A stretch of DNA of 64,000 bases, from assembly GCA_963971535.1 (NCBI GenBank), contig OZ020598.1, positions 98,949,674 to 99,013,673 of the forward strand, in the 5' to 3' direction. Both the position numbers and the translations under genes were made by a program. Under the pieces are notes generated by a model. The model saw only the letters and a list, made by a program, of their open reading frames with translations, was not told the origin of the DNA and did no database searches. Below, piece by piece: positions 1-10,857 of the stretch. This DNA is from Notolepis coatsorum. Its lineage: Eukaryota > Chordata > Actinopteri > Aulopiformes > Paralepididae. Within the stretch, counting starts at the first letter, position 1; each line of letters opens with the position of its first letter.

Positions 1-540
1 TGTTATTGAATGATCTCTCTCAATTTCCGACCTCTATACAGGTGAAAAGACTCATTTTGGCCGGCCTCACAGCCGCAAAAAAATGTATTGCCTCACGTTG
101 GTTTCACCCAGACAAACTCTGCCCGAAGGTATGGTTTCTCACCTACCTTGATGTGATCTATTTGGAGATATCCACGGCACGTGTTGTAGGGGTTAAGGAA
201 TCTAATATCGCAATTTGGTTGGCTGCAGTGGCAAAGTTAAAAGAACGCATATAAGTTTGGGAATTTGTTTAGTTTTGATTTGTTTTGATTTTAGTTTTTT
301 TTTTACTGAATAATGTATTGTGATTGTGACTCATGTTGAGGTCCTTGGGTGAGCGGGGGGGGGGGGGGGAGAACGAGCGAGTGTCCATGTAGGATGATCA
401 CTGTACAGTCTGTATCAGTTATTGTCTTGTCATGTGGTGTTAAGTTATTGTCTTGGGAAGTCTTTTTATGTATTATTATTGTATTGTTTGTGATATATGT
501 GTTGTTTCATGTTGGAGAAAAAAAATTAAAAATTAAATAA
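1..540 (+). mobile_element. L1-type LINE, 3' end of ORF2 and 3' UTR
   Basis: An 82-codon frame at 6-254 reads like the last residues of fish L1/Tx1-like ORF2: a hydrophobic 'LAGLTAAKKCIASRW' block followed by a helical segment ending in a stop. About 285 bp of AT-rich 3' UTR with a G run (near 356-369) and an A-rich tail (about 520-545) follow. The element enters from the left edge, so its full length is unknown. No catalytic motif lies inside the window. The family assignment rests on the C-terminal block only. Confidence 0.6.
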
Positions 541-960
541 AAAAGATACACTACACGACTAAGGTACCCATGTACATGTCAAAATACTTCCCAAAGGTCA
601 GTGAATACCACGATTACAACACCAGAGGGAGCTCCACAAATCATGTTAAACCCAGATTCGGCTCAAACAAGGGACTAAACATGTTTCACAATTATGCCAC
701 ATCAATGTGGAACGCCCTACCCAAAGCTGTAAAGGAATGTGAATCACTACCCACGTTCAAAACCACTCTCAAAGAACACCTACGGGAGACTGCAATTCGA
801 AACTGGCCCCTGTAAATGTCCTAACCCAACCCCCTCCAATGTACAGTAAATTACCTAACCCAAGAATACACGAGACCCACCTCTTGGAACCAAGTATGGT
901 TTTGTCAATATTCCAATGTACAGTCTTGCTTGTACAGTTGTACAGTTTCCCTTGCTCAAG
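541..960 (+). mobile_element. CR1/L2-Jockey-group LINE, C-terminal RT end plus 3' UTR
   Basis: The frame at 570-815 carries the conserved C-terminal signature of CR1/L2/Jockey-group reverse transcriptases: 'YNTRG', then 'FHNYATSMWNALP', then 'FKTTLKEHL' and a stop. The 3' UTR (from about 800) is the same family as 31205-31690 on this strand and 4176-4570 on the opposite strand: all share 'ggcccctgtaaatgtcc' or the 'caatattccaatgtacag' block. The copy is cut off before its terminal repeat and runs into a TG microsatellite. Family known, clade inferred. Confidence 0.7.
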
Positions 961-984
961 GGCACCTCAATGGTAGTTGTTGAG

Positions 985-1026
985 GGTGTGTGTGTGTGCG
1001 TATATTTGTGTGTATGTATGTATGTA

Positions 1027-1078
<52 letters not shown>
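985..1078. repeat. (TG)n/(TGTA)n microsatellite
   Basis: Alternating TG with an internal block of TATG tetranucleotides and a flanking G run. Frames read through it are simple-sequence artefacts. Confidence 0.95.
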
Positions 1079-1079
<1 letters not shown>

Positions 1080-1189
1080 TGGCGGGGGGGGGGTTCACTT
1101 CCTGATGTTCTGTGCCATTCCGTGGATTCAAACCAGTAAACTTCTGGCCTCAAGCCTGTTTCTCTAACCTTTACTTTAGCCTGCTGCTG

Positions 1190-2100
1190 CTACACCCAGC
1201 TGGAAGAAGAGAGGGATGAGGAGAGGAGAAGAAGAAAGAAGCTGGGGATAGGGGGATGATGGAGGCGAGGGAGATGATAAAGGAAGGAGGGAGGGAGAGG
1301 GAGAGAGAGTTTCAGGTGTTTGAACAGAGAACGCCGTCTCCATCTGGTCTGCTACTATAGAGGGCAGAGCACTTTAACACTGTAGGAAGGCAAGGATAGA
1401 GATGCTTTATGTTTATGCTGTAATTATGTGCAAGGCTGCGTGTGTGTTTGTGCGTGTGCGCAAGCGTGTGTGTGTGTCAGAGGGCCAGCTGCTAGCATAG
1501 CGGGGTACAAGCCTCTGACAGGCGACAACATTAGCTGCTTTAAAACCTTCTGGCCAACAGAGCAGGGTCACATTGTGTCCAGGGGCGCTCGTTTAAACCC
1601 GCCTGACATCCCATATGGCCACCTGACCAGTGTCACATTGTTAGCTAAAGACTCTGACACTCTAGGGGCGCTCGTTTTAACCTCCACAGCAGGCCACAGG
1701 GACAACGTTAACGAGGTGCTTTCAGAAGTGTTGGCAGCTGTTGTTTTAAAAGCTGTGATAATAGGGACGGGCATTTCCAATTTTCTCCTCGCAGATAAAA
1801 GTGACGGTGTGAACTTGAGAACTTAATCGAGTACTTGAGTACTTATCTAATCTACTTGAGTACTTATCTAATCTACTTGAGTATGAAGTAACAATTATGT
1901 TAATATGGCAAATAGATTTGATACCATAGTGTATTTTTGATTGATTATTAATGGTTATTCAGCATGATACTAGTTACTAATGTGTAAGGCCAAACAGACC
2001 CGACCAATTTGTTTATTGAGAACACAGCCCCCAACTGTCTCATCACTCAACAGGTTAAACTGGTCATTCACGCACCTCGAAAGAGCCAAATGCAAATGTT
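1190..2100. other. Unassigned intergenic DNA
   Basis: No gene recognised. It holds a GA-rich stretch (1200-1310), a short TG run (1435-1475), a weak direct repetition of 'aggggcgctcgttt' (about 1580 and 1666), and a 21-bp direct repeat containing 'acttgagtacttatct' at 1830-1880. The open frame at 1428-1826 shows no domain that I recognise. Confidence 0.5.
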
Positions 2101-2104
2101 TAAT

Positions 2105-2229
2105 CACACACACACACTCTCACACACACTCTCACATTCAAACACTACACACTAGCGACACACACACACACACACTCTCTCACACACACACTTACACACG
2201 CACACTAGCCACACACACACACACACACC

Positions 2230-2301
<72 letters not shown>

Positions 2302-2305
2302 CTCT
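2105..2305. repeat. (CA)n microsatellite, compound
   Basis: About 200 bp of CA with CTCT and TA interruptions, ending in CTCTCT. Purely simple sequence. Confidence 0.95.
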
Positions 2306-2315
2306 AAGTGGATAA

Positions 2316-2800
2316 TAATAATAGAACCATTTGTAATGCGCTTTACAGTTACGGGGCAAATCTCAAAGCGCTACAGTTAAAAGAACTTAAAAACTAGCAA
2401 GAATAAAGGAAAGAAAGAATATAAAAATAGGCAAGACTAAAACATAGAATAACATAGAATAAATAAAACTGATAAAAGAAATTGGTAAAAGAACATAAAA
2501 TGTGTGGAGCAAAAAATTTGATAAAAAGTCAACAGAAGGCTCTAATAAAAAGGTGAGTTTTGAGGCCTTTCTTAAAAGCATCCACAGTCTGTGGTGCTCT
2601 CAGGTAGTCAGGGAGAGCATTCCACAGACTGGGAGCGGAAGAGCAAAAAGCCCGATCTCCCATAGTGCAGAGATTTGTCCTTGGGCGCTGGAGGAGGTTT
2701 GCCTGGCCAGAGCGGAGATGTCGAGAGGAGGTGTGAGGGGTGATGAGTTATTTGAGGTATAGGGGGGCGTTTCCGTAGAGGCATTTGTGGGTGAGCAGGG
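2316..2800 (-). mobile_element. LINE 3' end (CR1/L2 group), C-terminal RT fragment
   Basis: Read on the minus strand, the frame from about 2690 down to a TGA at 2529-2531 encodes a LINE C-terminus with 'DRAFCSSAPSLWNALP' and 'FKKGLKTHLFIRAFC'. The 3' UTR then runs to a terminal pair of 'aaagcgc' motifs and an (ATT)n tail at 2316-2330, a 3' end typical of fish CR1/L2-like LINEs. This is a different subfamily from 541-960. It is 5'-truncated at about 2800 next to a CA tract. Confidence 0.7.
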
Positions 2801-2818
2801 ATCACACAAACACATTAT

Positions 2819-2999
<181 letters not shown>

Positions 3000-3354
3000 G
3001 ACCATTATTGTTAAAACCTGTTTATCAAAGAAACCTTTGTAATACATGATTTGGAGCCGCTCATTTTGGATGAGAATAGGGGTTTTGATTTGATTTGATT
3101 TTTATTTGTCTCGAACATAGAAACATAAAACAAGTTTAAAAAACAAAAAGGTAAATAGTCAAAGACTATTTCCATACAATAAGTGTTTGAGAAGGAACAG
3201 GGGGAAGTAAAACAACTTATCAAGCCCTGCCCCTTCCTTACAATATTTGACATTATAATTTAATAAAAATAATATAACAAATAAAAAATAAAATAAAAGT
3301 ACAGTTTTTTATATATATAAATATTCAAATGAGAAAAATTAATAGGCAGTCACA

Positions 3355-3561
3355 TTACTGCTCAAGCTCCTCTCTCTTATATGTGTCCATAAGTGCTTGT
3401 TTATAGCTACCTTTAAATGTATTGATATTTTTGCTTAATTTTATATTCGCATCCAGACCATTCCAGAGTGATACCCCACAAACTGCAATGCACATACTTT
3501 TAGGAGTTGTACGTACCGTAGGTTGCTTTAAAGCTAATGTCCCTCTAAAATTATAAACACT
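3355..3561 (-). pseudogene. C-terminal piece of the split LINE RT
   Basis: The minus-strand frame ends with 'GVSLWNGLDANIKLSKN', then 'FKGSYKQAL' and a stop: the usual LINE C-terminal WN.L/FK signature. It is in frame with the piece beginning at 5357 once the 3562-5353 insertion and one ACT copy are removed. Confidence 0.75.
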
Positions 3562-4175
3562 GGGTCTCATTCTCGAATGAAGTTACGACAAAATATTTCG
3601 TCTTAGCCAGATTTCGGCCTATTTAAGACATATTAGGGCTGGGAGTGGGAGTCCTCAAATTTTCCTGAGATCTTATTTGAGAGCAGATCTAAGAGTGCTG
3701 AGGAGCACACTTAAATATGCTCTCAGCCCACGATCAAATCTCATGATTGATTGACTCATTTAAAATGTTATTATAACTTGACAGACTGTGTTCTCATAGT
3801 GATTCCTTCACGTCAACGCCACAGGCCTCCTTGGAATTAATTACTTAATCATAATTAAAATAAATATGACAATATTTGTACGATAAGAAATTACGAATTT
3901 GATGTCGGAAAAATAAATAATATGGATTCATCTGATCACAGGGCAGCTGGATTAACCATATCTGAAACAGCTATTTTGGACAAATAATTACTCAGATATT
4001 CAAACACAATTATGCAATTATTGTGAAATGATTGAAAATAATAATAATTTAATGCCTTCTGTGGAATTTGTATTTCTTATTTGTTACACATCTGTTTTAA
4101 TGATTAATTATATACATTTGAAAGAATGCAGGTCAACATGCAATGTATCCCATTGATTGGTATACAATGGGACAG

Positions 4176-4570
4176 ACCTTTGTTTGATTGATTGATTGAA
4201 AACTTTATTAACAGATTGCAGAATGACAGCTCAATTACATAAGGGGATGCAGACCAGAGAAATAATTTCGTCTTGTTTACATCAGGGTCCCCCATTTTCA
4301 ATTCATCATAACATATATGACACATGACACAGATAGAAAGTACTGCTACATCTATAATCTGGTATGACATACCAGATTTGCAAATACAGTACTGTTTGTG
4401 ATACAAAAAGAGTCCAGAAAAGAGAGTACATTTGACGTAGAAACTGTTGGAGGAGGTTGGGTAGGGGTGGGTGGGGGATAGACTTACACTGTACAAGCAA
4501 AACTGTACATTGGAATATTGACAAAACCATACTTGGTCATTTACTGTACATTGGAGGGGGTTGATATAGC
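4176..4570 (-). mobile_element. LINE 3' UTR fragment nested in the DNA transposon
   Basis: Reverse-oriented copy of the 3' end seen at 31205-31690, ending at the left in a (TTGA)n tail (4180-4198) after 'aataaagtttt'. No coding sequence remains. It lies inside the transposon 3562-5353 and so is younger than it. Confidence 0.75.
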
Positions 4571-4970
4571 TATAAACCTGCATTCCTTCGAATATATCAT
4601 TAATCAATTAAACTTATATTGAAATACACTATATAGCCTATACACCAACACTGAAATGACAGTGGATAAATAAATAAGAACTAAAGCTAATCGTTGGAAA
4701 TAGACTGCATTAATATTCCATAACAAGTCTTGTGTGCGCCTACGAATGAACAGTAGCCTATAGGCTTAATTATGGAATAATAAGCCATACTGCGTTCATT
4801 CATTACGCCCGCCGTAGGCTATATATATTATATGTCATTCATTCATTCATATACAGTACTGCGCGCGCGCGCGCGTGTGTCTGTGTGTGCGCACGCGCTG
4901 CGGCAGGTGTGTACCGCGAGCTGTATATGATGCCAATACATTAATCTAATCTAGTTTTGATGGGCGCAAG

Positions 4971-5048
4971 CGTGATTACGAAACCTAGCCGCATTTCTCG
5001 GAGACGCTCTCTGATTGGCACTGACTGACGCTAGGTTTCGTAATCACG
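4971..5048. repeat. 19-bp inverted repeat
   Basis: Perfect arms 4971-4989 (cgtgattacgaaacctagc) and 5030-5048, separated by 40 bp, inside the DNA transposon. It may be the ends of a small nested MITE or a hairpin of the host element. Confidence 0.7.
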
Positions 5049-5620
5049 CGGCTCGCAAAGCACTTCCGCCATTCCATTTCACACAGTTGCGTCACCAGTT
5101 GCCTTATAAGGAGCTATGGAGGCGGTGTTTTGTATGCAAATGAGCTGAACGGGAACGCGCTTTGGAGTTTACGACAGAATGCCATTCTCCAAGCAGATAT
5201 CAGATCATATAATTTCTGCGACCGTTTCAGCCACTTAAGACATATCTCCAGCACGTTCAGGACTCAGAGTGTACTTGTCATAGATTATGTCTCAGTGGTT
5301 CCAAGATAAGTCTTTCAGAATATATCTTTGAAAAAATTTCGGGAATGAGACCCACTCTCTCTAGCCGTGATTTTTTTTTAATGTTGCTTGGTAATTAGTT
5401 TTTTATTGACAGAAACATAATTTGTGCAGATTTGAATTTGATTAAGTCCATGAATTCTTATGTTTGACTCCTTACAAACAGAATATTTGTGTGATCTAAA
5501 TATCTACCATAATGTACTATCCGTATGGCTATTTTTTGCAGTGTGCATATCTTTTGTAAGTTGCTTTTAGAAGTATTTCCCCAGATTTCAACACAATATG
5601 ATAGATATGGTACAATGAGT

Positions 5621-5870
5621 CAAGTCAAGTCAAGTCAAGAGTTTTAATTGTCACGGCATACAGGTATACAATGAAATGCGGCTGGTCTTGCCCGCGACGA
5701 TGTGCAATACAGTGGTACAACATATAATAGAGTCCAATAAAAATACAGTGGTACAACATATAATAGAATCCAATAAAAAACAACAGTGCAATAAACAGGT
5801 TCATGGTGTGCCATCTCGGTATCTGTACATAGTATTTACAGAGCATATAGGACATGCTAGGTAGCTTTTG
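5621..5870 (-). mobile_element. L2-type LINE 3' tail with 8-bp target duplication
   Basis: Minus-strand 3' UTR ending in a (CTTGA)n tail. The terminal 'tcattgtatacctgtatgcc' block matches the 3' end of the L2 copy at 48100-48185. The insertion is bounded by CAATGAGT at 5613-5620 and 5871-5878, so it is a short, severely 5'-truncated insertion. Confidence 0.85.
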
Positions 5871-5936
5871 CAATGAGTGTGCAATATAATGTATATAGAG
5901 TTTTCTGATTCATGATATATCTAGTCTTGCCCAGTA

Positions 5937-6929
5937 GGGGAGAGTGGGGTGAGTAGTGCCAAGGGGCATGTAGTTCCACCCCTGTTATCTAGAAAACCAT
6001 AGAAGAAGTTGGTCATGTGACAACATATTTTTGAAGAGGCATCCATTTCACTCAACCTGCAGAGAAGGGAGACACCTGGCTTGAGAGGTAAGCACATTTA
6101 AGTTAAAAAAAACAGTTTCTTGCCCTCCAAAGTAAAATTTGTATGATCAAGGTTTTTTGATTGCTGTGTTTGAACAATTATAGACAACTTTGAAAACGGT
6201 TCACACATGTTTTAGTGCTTTAGTAAGCTACACCATGAGTCTATACAGTTAGCATGATGCTAGCTCAAAACAGCTAGGGGATGAATCTTTTTCAAAATGG
6301 TAGGCTTGGGGTGATTTGTGCCAAAGGGCCTGGGTTAAGTTGTGCCAGATATTCTCTTTGTTAAGTTACCCCAACTTATTTTATTAACTATATATATTAC
6401 TTTATTGTATTTTATTGTTATTGTACATTGCATTCTTGCATTTGATCACTAAAACGATGTGATATTCTTAATTTTAGACCAAAATCCATCATGCCACGCA
6501 GATATACAAACGGAAGACAGACAGGGTTTCAACTCCTCTTGAGAAGTTGGAAAGAGCAGTGAAAGAGGTGCAACAGGGGAAGACTATACGTCAGGTTGGA
6601 AAGGAGATGAAGATCTGCAGGATGCTTTTACCGCTTTTGAGATTAAAATGATCTGTTTTACGTCAAATTATCAATGGCACAATTTACCCCAGTGTATTCT
6701 CTCTAATGTCACAACTTACCCCGCACCGGGGGCAAGTTGTGCCACAAAACCACTTTTTTTTCTAAAGCTATATTTCTGAAACAGTTTATTTAAGATCCAA
6801 AGTGATTGTCCCCAGGGATGCACAACATCCTAAACTATATGTACATATTTTAGTTGGGGGCATTACTGTAATCCCCTTGCTTTAAAGGCACTTTAAGTAA
6901 AAAGTGGCACTACTCACCCCACTCTCCCC
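5937..6929 (+). mobile_element. pogo-like (Tc1/mariner superfamily) DNA transposon, deleted
   Basis: Inverted ends 'ggggagagtggggtgagtag' and its near-perfect complement at 6905-6929 are flanked by TA dinucleotides (5935-5936, 6930-6931), the duplication expected for the Tc1/mariner/pogo superfamily. Variants of the end motif ('ggggtgatttgtgcc', 'ggttaagttgtgcc') recur internally. Only the first part of a transposase survives (see 6491-6640), so it cannot move itself. Confidence 0.75.
6491..6640 (+). pseudogene. pogo-like transposase N-terminus (psq-type HTH relic)
   Basis: Starts MPRRYTNGRQTGF, then after a one-base frameshift continues 'TPLEKLERAVKEVQQGKTI' and 'QVGKEMKI'. This is the amino-terminal helix-turn-helix (psq/CENP-B type) layout of pogo-family transposases. 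The remainder, including the DDE domain, is absent: roughly 50 codons against several hundred normally. Confidence 0.6.
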
Positions 6930-7882
6930 TATACCAATACTTCTCGCTAACTTTGAACACAAATATTTTATATGGGGTTTCCAGCAGAGTTTGTGGTCTA
7001 TTAAGACCCCTAGAAACTTGTTTGTATGTACTCTCTAAATTTTTACATTATCAATTTTCAGTTGAGGATCAGTGATTATTTTACAATTTCCAAATATCAT
7101 GAAGTTTTTATTTTTTTTCAAATTTAGTGATAACTTATTTGTGTTGAACCAACCTTTTAATTTGTCCATTTCTATGTTTGCCACTTGTGAAGTGCCACAG
7201 AACAAGTGACACTTTTGGACAATGACATCCTGGGTCGTTCCTATATGACCAGTATAAATCTTTAAACTAAACTCTGGAAAGATAGCTCTATGATGGCTCT
7301 ACTTATAAAAAATGGAACTGAGCCTTTAAATGTCTCCATAGAAGGGGCCGGTGTCTGTGAAAAGGGAGTGAACCTGCGGAATGTGGGCCCCAGCAAAGGA
7401 GAGAGAGAGCTGTAAGATGTTAACCCTTTCAGACGAGGAGGGGATTAAGGGTTGAGGGTTGAAAGACGGAGTCCGGAAACTATTGAGGAGATCTTAAAAA
7501 AAGAAACTATATAACAATTAAATGTTTAATGTGTACAGTAAAAGTTTTCAAAATGGCATGCTTATAATTGACTGTCAATAGAGAATAATACTAAAAGAAT
7601 AATGTGTAAAAACTGTTTGTCTGGAGGGATTCTTTAAGAGATACTATGGATGGCTTCGTGCCCGGTACCATGTCACGTGATCCCCACAGACAAAGCAGTT
7701 GTCTGTTCTGAAGGAATAAGGGACTTTCTGTTACTTAAAACCACTAGGTAACGAGAAGTAACGTTAGTACCAAGAAGGAGGAGCTCATACGAATTACGTA
7801 TTGTACTCTGGTTTGCTAAAACAAAAATGACATCCCTGTGACTTCACTGTGTTTAGACCAATCGGAAATATTGTAAGATGGA

Positions 7883-7890
7883 TATAAAAG
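7883..7890 (+). promoter_or_regulatory. TATA box of the LTR promoter
   Basis: TATAAAAG in the LTR about 700 bp from its start. It would place the transcript start near 7915. The same box is repeated at 15816-15823 in the 3' LTR. Inferred from motif only. Confidence 0.6.
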
Positions 7891-8447
7891 GGACGGTTGC
7901 CCTTTCAAGGGCCAGACTTTTTTGAGAGATGGAGATCCTGCTGCCAGACACGGGGCACAAGCCGTGCATGATGAGATGTTCTGTTTTCTGCTTATTTTAA
8001 ACTGAATTGGGTGCTTTCCACTTCAGTCTCTTCTTGTAACTAGCTTTTTCTAATTAAAATTACCTCTTTATAAATATGATTTGTATCCTTTCTTCTGACC
8101 AGACGACCGGGTAAGCATGAAATGTGTTTTGCCTTGTAACTTCACCCTATTGCGTTTTGATTAATGATGTAAAAACTTATGCATTAAGGCTTTATCCATA
8201 TGGAGGCCTAAAGAGAAATATGTCCACCACGCGGTCCCGTATTGCGTTTTGATTAATGATGTAAAAACGTATGCATTAAGGCTTTATCCATATGGAGGCC
8301 TAAAGAGAAATATGTCCACCACGCGGTCCCGTATTGCATTTTTGATTAATGATGTAAAACTTTAGAAGTGTGGCTTTATCCCTACGGAGTAAAAGGAGAC
8401 ATAGGATTATGAATAGAATGAAAATGAATAAGTGGCTTTATCCCTAA

Positions 8448-8872
8448 CTATAATGGGATTATCAAGTAAAGCCATATAGTGATAATACGTGTACTGTATA
8501 ATGGGATTATCAAGTAAAGCCATATAGTGATAATACGTGTACTGTATCATGGGATTATCAAGTAAAGCCATACAGTGATAATATGTGTAAGTGGCTTTAT
8601 CCCTAGCTATAATGGTATTTTCAAGTAAAGCCATACAGTGATAATACGTGTACTGTATAATGGGATTATCAAGTAAAGCCATATAGTGATAATACGTGTA
8701 CTGTATCATGGGATTATCAAGTAAAGCCATACAGTGATAATATGTGTAAGTGGCTTTATCCCTAGCTATAATGGTATTTTCAAGTAAAGCCATACAGTGA
8801 TAATACGTGTACAGTATAATGGGATTATCAAGTAAAGCCATACAGTGATAATACGTGTAACGGATAAAGGAA
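8448..8872 (+). repeat. 48-bp tandem array inside the LTR
   Basis: About nine units of 48 bp carrying 'gggattatcaagtaaagcc' and 'gtgataatacgtgtactg'. They form a 144-bp higher-order pattern in which every third unit is the variant 'ggctttatccctagctataatgg'. An identical array lies at 16381-16805. Confidence 0.9.
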
Positions 8873-8911
8873 ATGGACCTCATCTAATTAAAGAGAGTCC
8901 GTCCCAGTGCA

Positions 8912-8917
8912 AATAAA
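8912..8917 (+). terminator. Polyadenylation signal in the LTR
   Basis: AATAAA (in aaataaaataaaag) located 230 bp before the LTR end; duplicate at 16845-16850. With the TATA box at 7883 it would give an R region of roughly 1 kb, which is unusually long. Confidence 0.5.
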
Positions 8918-9145
8918 ATAAAAGATTCCGCAACTTCAATCACTCGACCTAAGGTCGATGACTGACGGGGGTCGGAACGGTGCATTCGCTGTCTCTTGTC
9001 GGTCAGTGGTAACAACAACATTTTGTAGACTCGTTTGGTTCTGCGTGTCAACCACTTCACAGGACGCTGTTTGAGGTCAAGATAGGCAGACCAATGAGTT
9101 ATGAAGTTATCGATCTGACATAAGAGCAAGCGTGGGCATTCAACA

Positions 9146-9163
9146 TGGCGTCCCTGGGTGGGC
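9146..9163 (+). promoter_or_regulatory. Primer-binding site, tRNA-Asn
   Basis: tggcgtccctgggtgggc directly abuts the 5' LTR and is an exact 18-nt complement to the 3' end of vertebrate tRNA-Asn(GUU) including CCA (known sequence, recalled). Reverse transcription would be primed here. Confidence 0.9.
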
Positions 9164-9470
9164 ATTTATACTAACCAAAATAGGTGCTAAACGGCCGAAG
9201 AAGACAGGACTACTGTCAAAAGCCTCTGGAGTAAAATTAAATCACAGATTTGGCTAAAATTAAAGTAGAAAGCTCTACTGGCGACTCGAGTAGAAGGCTC
9301 TACTCGGGGATATCACAAATGAATAGAAAGCTCTATCTTGGTGATTAAAGCAACGTTTACTCACAACTAAAGGGTAACATAATGTTTATAGAGCTCTGGG
9401 GGGAGTTACAAGTGCAGCATAATTTCGTGCTTTGCCCACAGGAAGCGAACTGGAGAGCCAACTACCCAAG
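9164..9470 (+). other. Retroelement leader, 5' part
   Basis: Between the primer-binding site and the 85-bp array. Contains repeated 'agaaagctctac'/'agaaggctctac' motifs (9260-9340). No long coding frame recognised; presumed untranslated leader. Confidence 0.5.
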
Positions 9471-10430
9471 AGACACTGTTTGTAAGGTGGGGAGACTGGA
9501 TGTGAAGCGAAGTCAAAACGACCGTTCACAGAAAAGCGAGGGCTCCCTAGCCCAGAGACACTGTTTGTAAGGTGGGGAGACTGGATGTGAAGCGAAGTCA
9601 AAACGACCGTTCACAGAAAAGCGAGGGCTCCCTAGCCCAGAGACACTGTTTGTAAGGTGGGGAGACTGGATGTGAAGCGAAGTCAAAACGACCGTTCACA
9701 GAAAAGCGAGGGCTCCCTAGCCCAGAGACACTGTTTGTAAGGTGGGGAGACTGGATGTGAAGCGAAGTCAAAACGACCGTTCACAGAAAAGCGAGGGCTC
9801 CCTAGCCCAGAGACACTGTTTGTAAGGTGGGGAGACTGGATGTGAAGCGAAGTCAAAACGACCGTTCACAGAAAAGCGAGGGCTCCCTAGCCCAGAGACA
9901 CTGTTTGTAAGGTGGGGAGACTGGATGTGAAGCGAAGTCAAAACGACCGTTCACAGAAAAGCGAGGGCTCCCTAGCCCAGAGACACTGTTTGTAAGGTGG
10001 GGAGACTGGATGTGAAGCGAAGTCAAAACGACCGTTCACAGAAAAGCGAGGGCTCCCTAGCCCAGAGACACTGTTTGTAAGGTGGGGAGACTGGATGTGA
10101 AGCGAAGTCAAAACGACCGTTCACAGAAAAGCGAGGGCTCCCTAGCCCAGAGACACTGTTTGTAAGGTGGGGAGACTGGATGTGAAGCGAAGTCAAAACG
10201 ACCGTTCACAGAAAAGCGAGGGCTCCCTAGCCCAAAGACACTGTTTGTAAGGAGGGGAGACTGGATGTGAAGCGAAGTCAAAACGACCGTTCACAGAAAG
10301 GCGAACTGGATGGCTACCTAGCCCAAAGCTACGTGACACGCAGCCAAGACGACCGTTCACTGAATGTTCCCTGGATGGCTACCTAGCCCGAGGCTACGTG
10401 ACGCTAGCTAAAACGGCGTGTTCACTGGAA
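9471..10430 (+). repeat. 85-bp tandem array in the retroelement leader
   Basis: Ten copies start at 9471 and every 85 bp to 10236. The first nine are nearly identical; the last copies are degenerate and trail off by 10430. Each carries 'gagacactgtttgtaaggtg' and 'caaaacgaccgttcacag'. The array sits between the primer-binding site and gag, where a packaging signal would be expected. That role is only a guess. Confidence 0.95.
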
Positions 10431-10477
10431 CATGGGCTGACAAGCCAGGAGTGAACTGAATGCTAACTGGATGACAA

Positions 10478-10857
10478 CCTCCAGCTCCAGGAGACGCTGA
10501 GGCAGCAGGAGCGGGAGCTCACGGCCCTGAAGGGGGCGCTGAAGGACGAGGTGGCCACGCACGACCGGGAGATCCGAGACCCTCAGGGAGCAGTACAGCA
10601 CCGACATGGAGAGGCTGAGGAGCAGCATGGAGCAGGTGTCCCAGTCTCAGGCAGGTATCGAGGCAGAGCGGCAGCGTGTGAACACCTCGGTGCGCTCCCT
10701 GCAGCAGCAGCTAGAGGACTGCAGGGACGAGAGTGCCCACTGGATGGAGCAGTTCCACACCACCAGAGACGAACTGCGAAGCACCAAACAGGAGCTGCTG
10801 CAGTCTCGTCTGGAGAAGGAGGAGTTTGAGGAGGAGCTGAAGGAGCTGCAGGAGCGA
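10478..10857 (+). pseudogene. cgn (fragment): Captured host cingulin coiled-coil coding segment
   Basis: About 380 bp encode a heptad-rich segment that I recognise as part of the rod of cingulin, a tight-junction scaffold. Hallmarks are 'ERELTALKGALKDEVA', 'HW..QF', 'RSTKQELLQSRLEKEEFEEEL'. The known vertebrate protein has the same order (TALKGALKEEVA, AERQ, HW..F, LRATKQELLQ.RMEKEE.EEEL). A one-base insertion near 10572-10577 shifts the frame, so only the part from 10606 is fused to the gag-like ORF. No intron interrupts it, although this part of CGN normally spans several exons, which suggests an mRNA origin (inference). It lies wholly inside the LTR element. Confidence 0.85.

Larger units (their letters stand above)
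3562..5353. mobile_element. Non-autonomous DNA transposon with GGGTCTCATTC terminal inverted repeats
   Basis: The ends are inverted: 'gggtctcattctcgaa' on the left and the reverse complement of 'gggtctcattcccgaaat' on the right. Both sides are flanked by ACT (3559-3561, 5354-5356), and removing the element restores the LINE reading frame, which supports a genuine 3-bp duplication. No transposase frame is visible. A 3-bp duplication fits PIF/Harbinger-like or CACTA-like elements; I cannot decide between them. It contains a reversed LINE 3' end (4176-4570), a GC/GT alternating tract (4861-4890) and an internal 19-bp inverted repeat. A related inverted copy lies at 21485-21909. Confidence 0.7.
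7186..9145 (+). repeat. 5' LTR
   Basis: 1,960 bp, beginning tgtgaagtgccacag and ending cattcaaca. Same length as the 3' LTR, with a constant offset of 7,933 bp at all points checked. By eye I find only about three base differences (near 7443, 7959 and 8268). It contains a TATA box (7883-7890), a 92-bp tandem duplication (8149-8332) and a 48-bp array (8448-8872). An AATAAA lies at 8912. Confidence 0.95.

Noticed and set aside
8407-8883. 158-codon ORF in the LTRs
   Set aside because: A 48-bp repeat (16 codons) read in an open frame antisense to the element; its duplicate in the 3' LTR reflects LTR identity.
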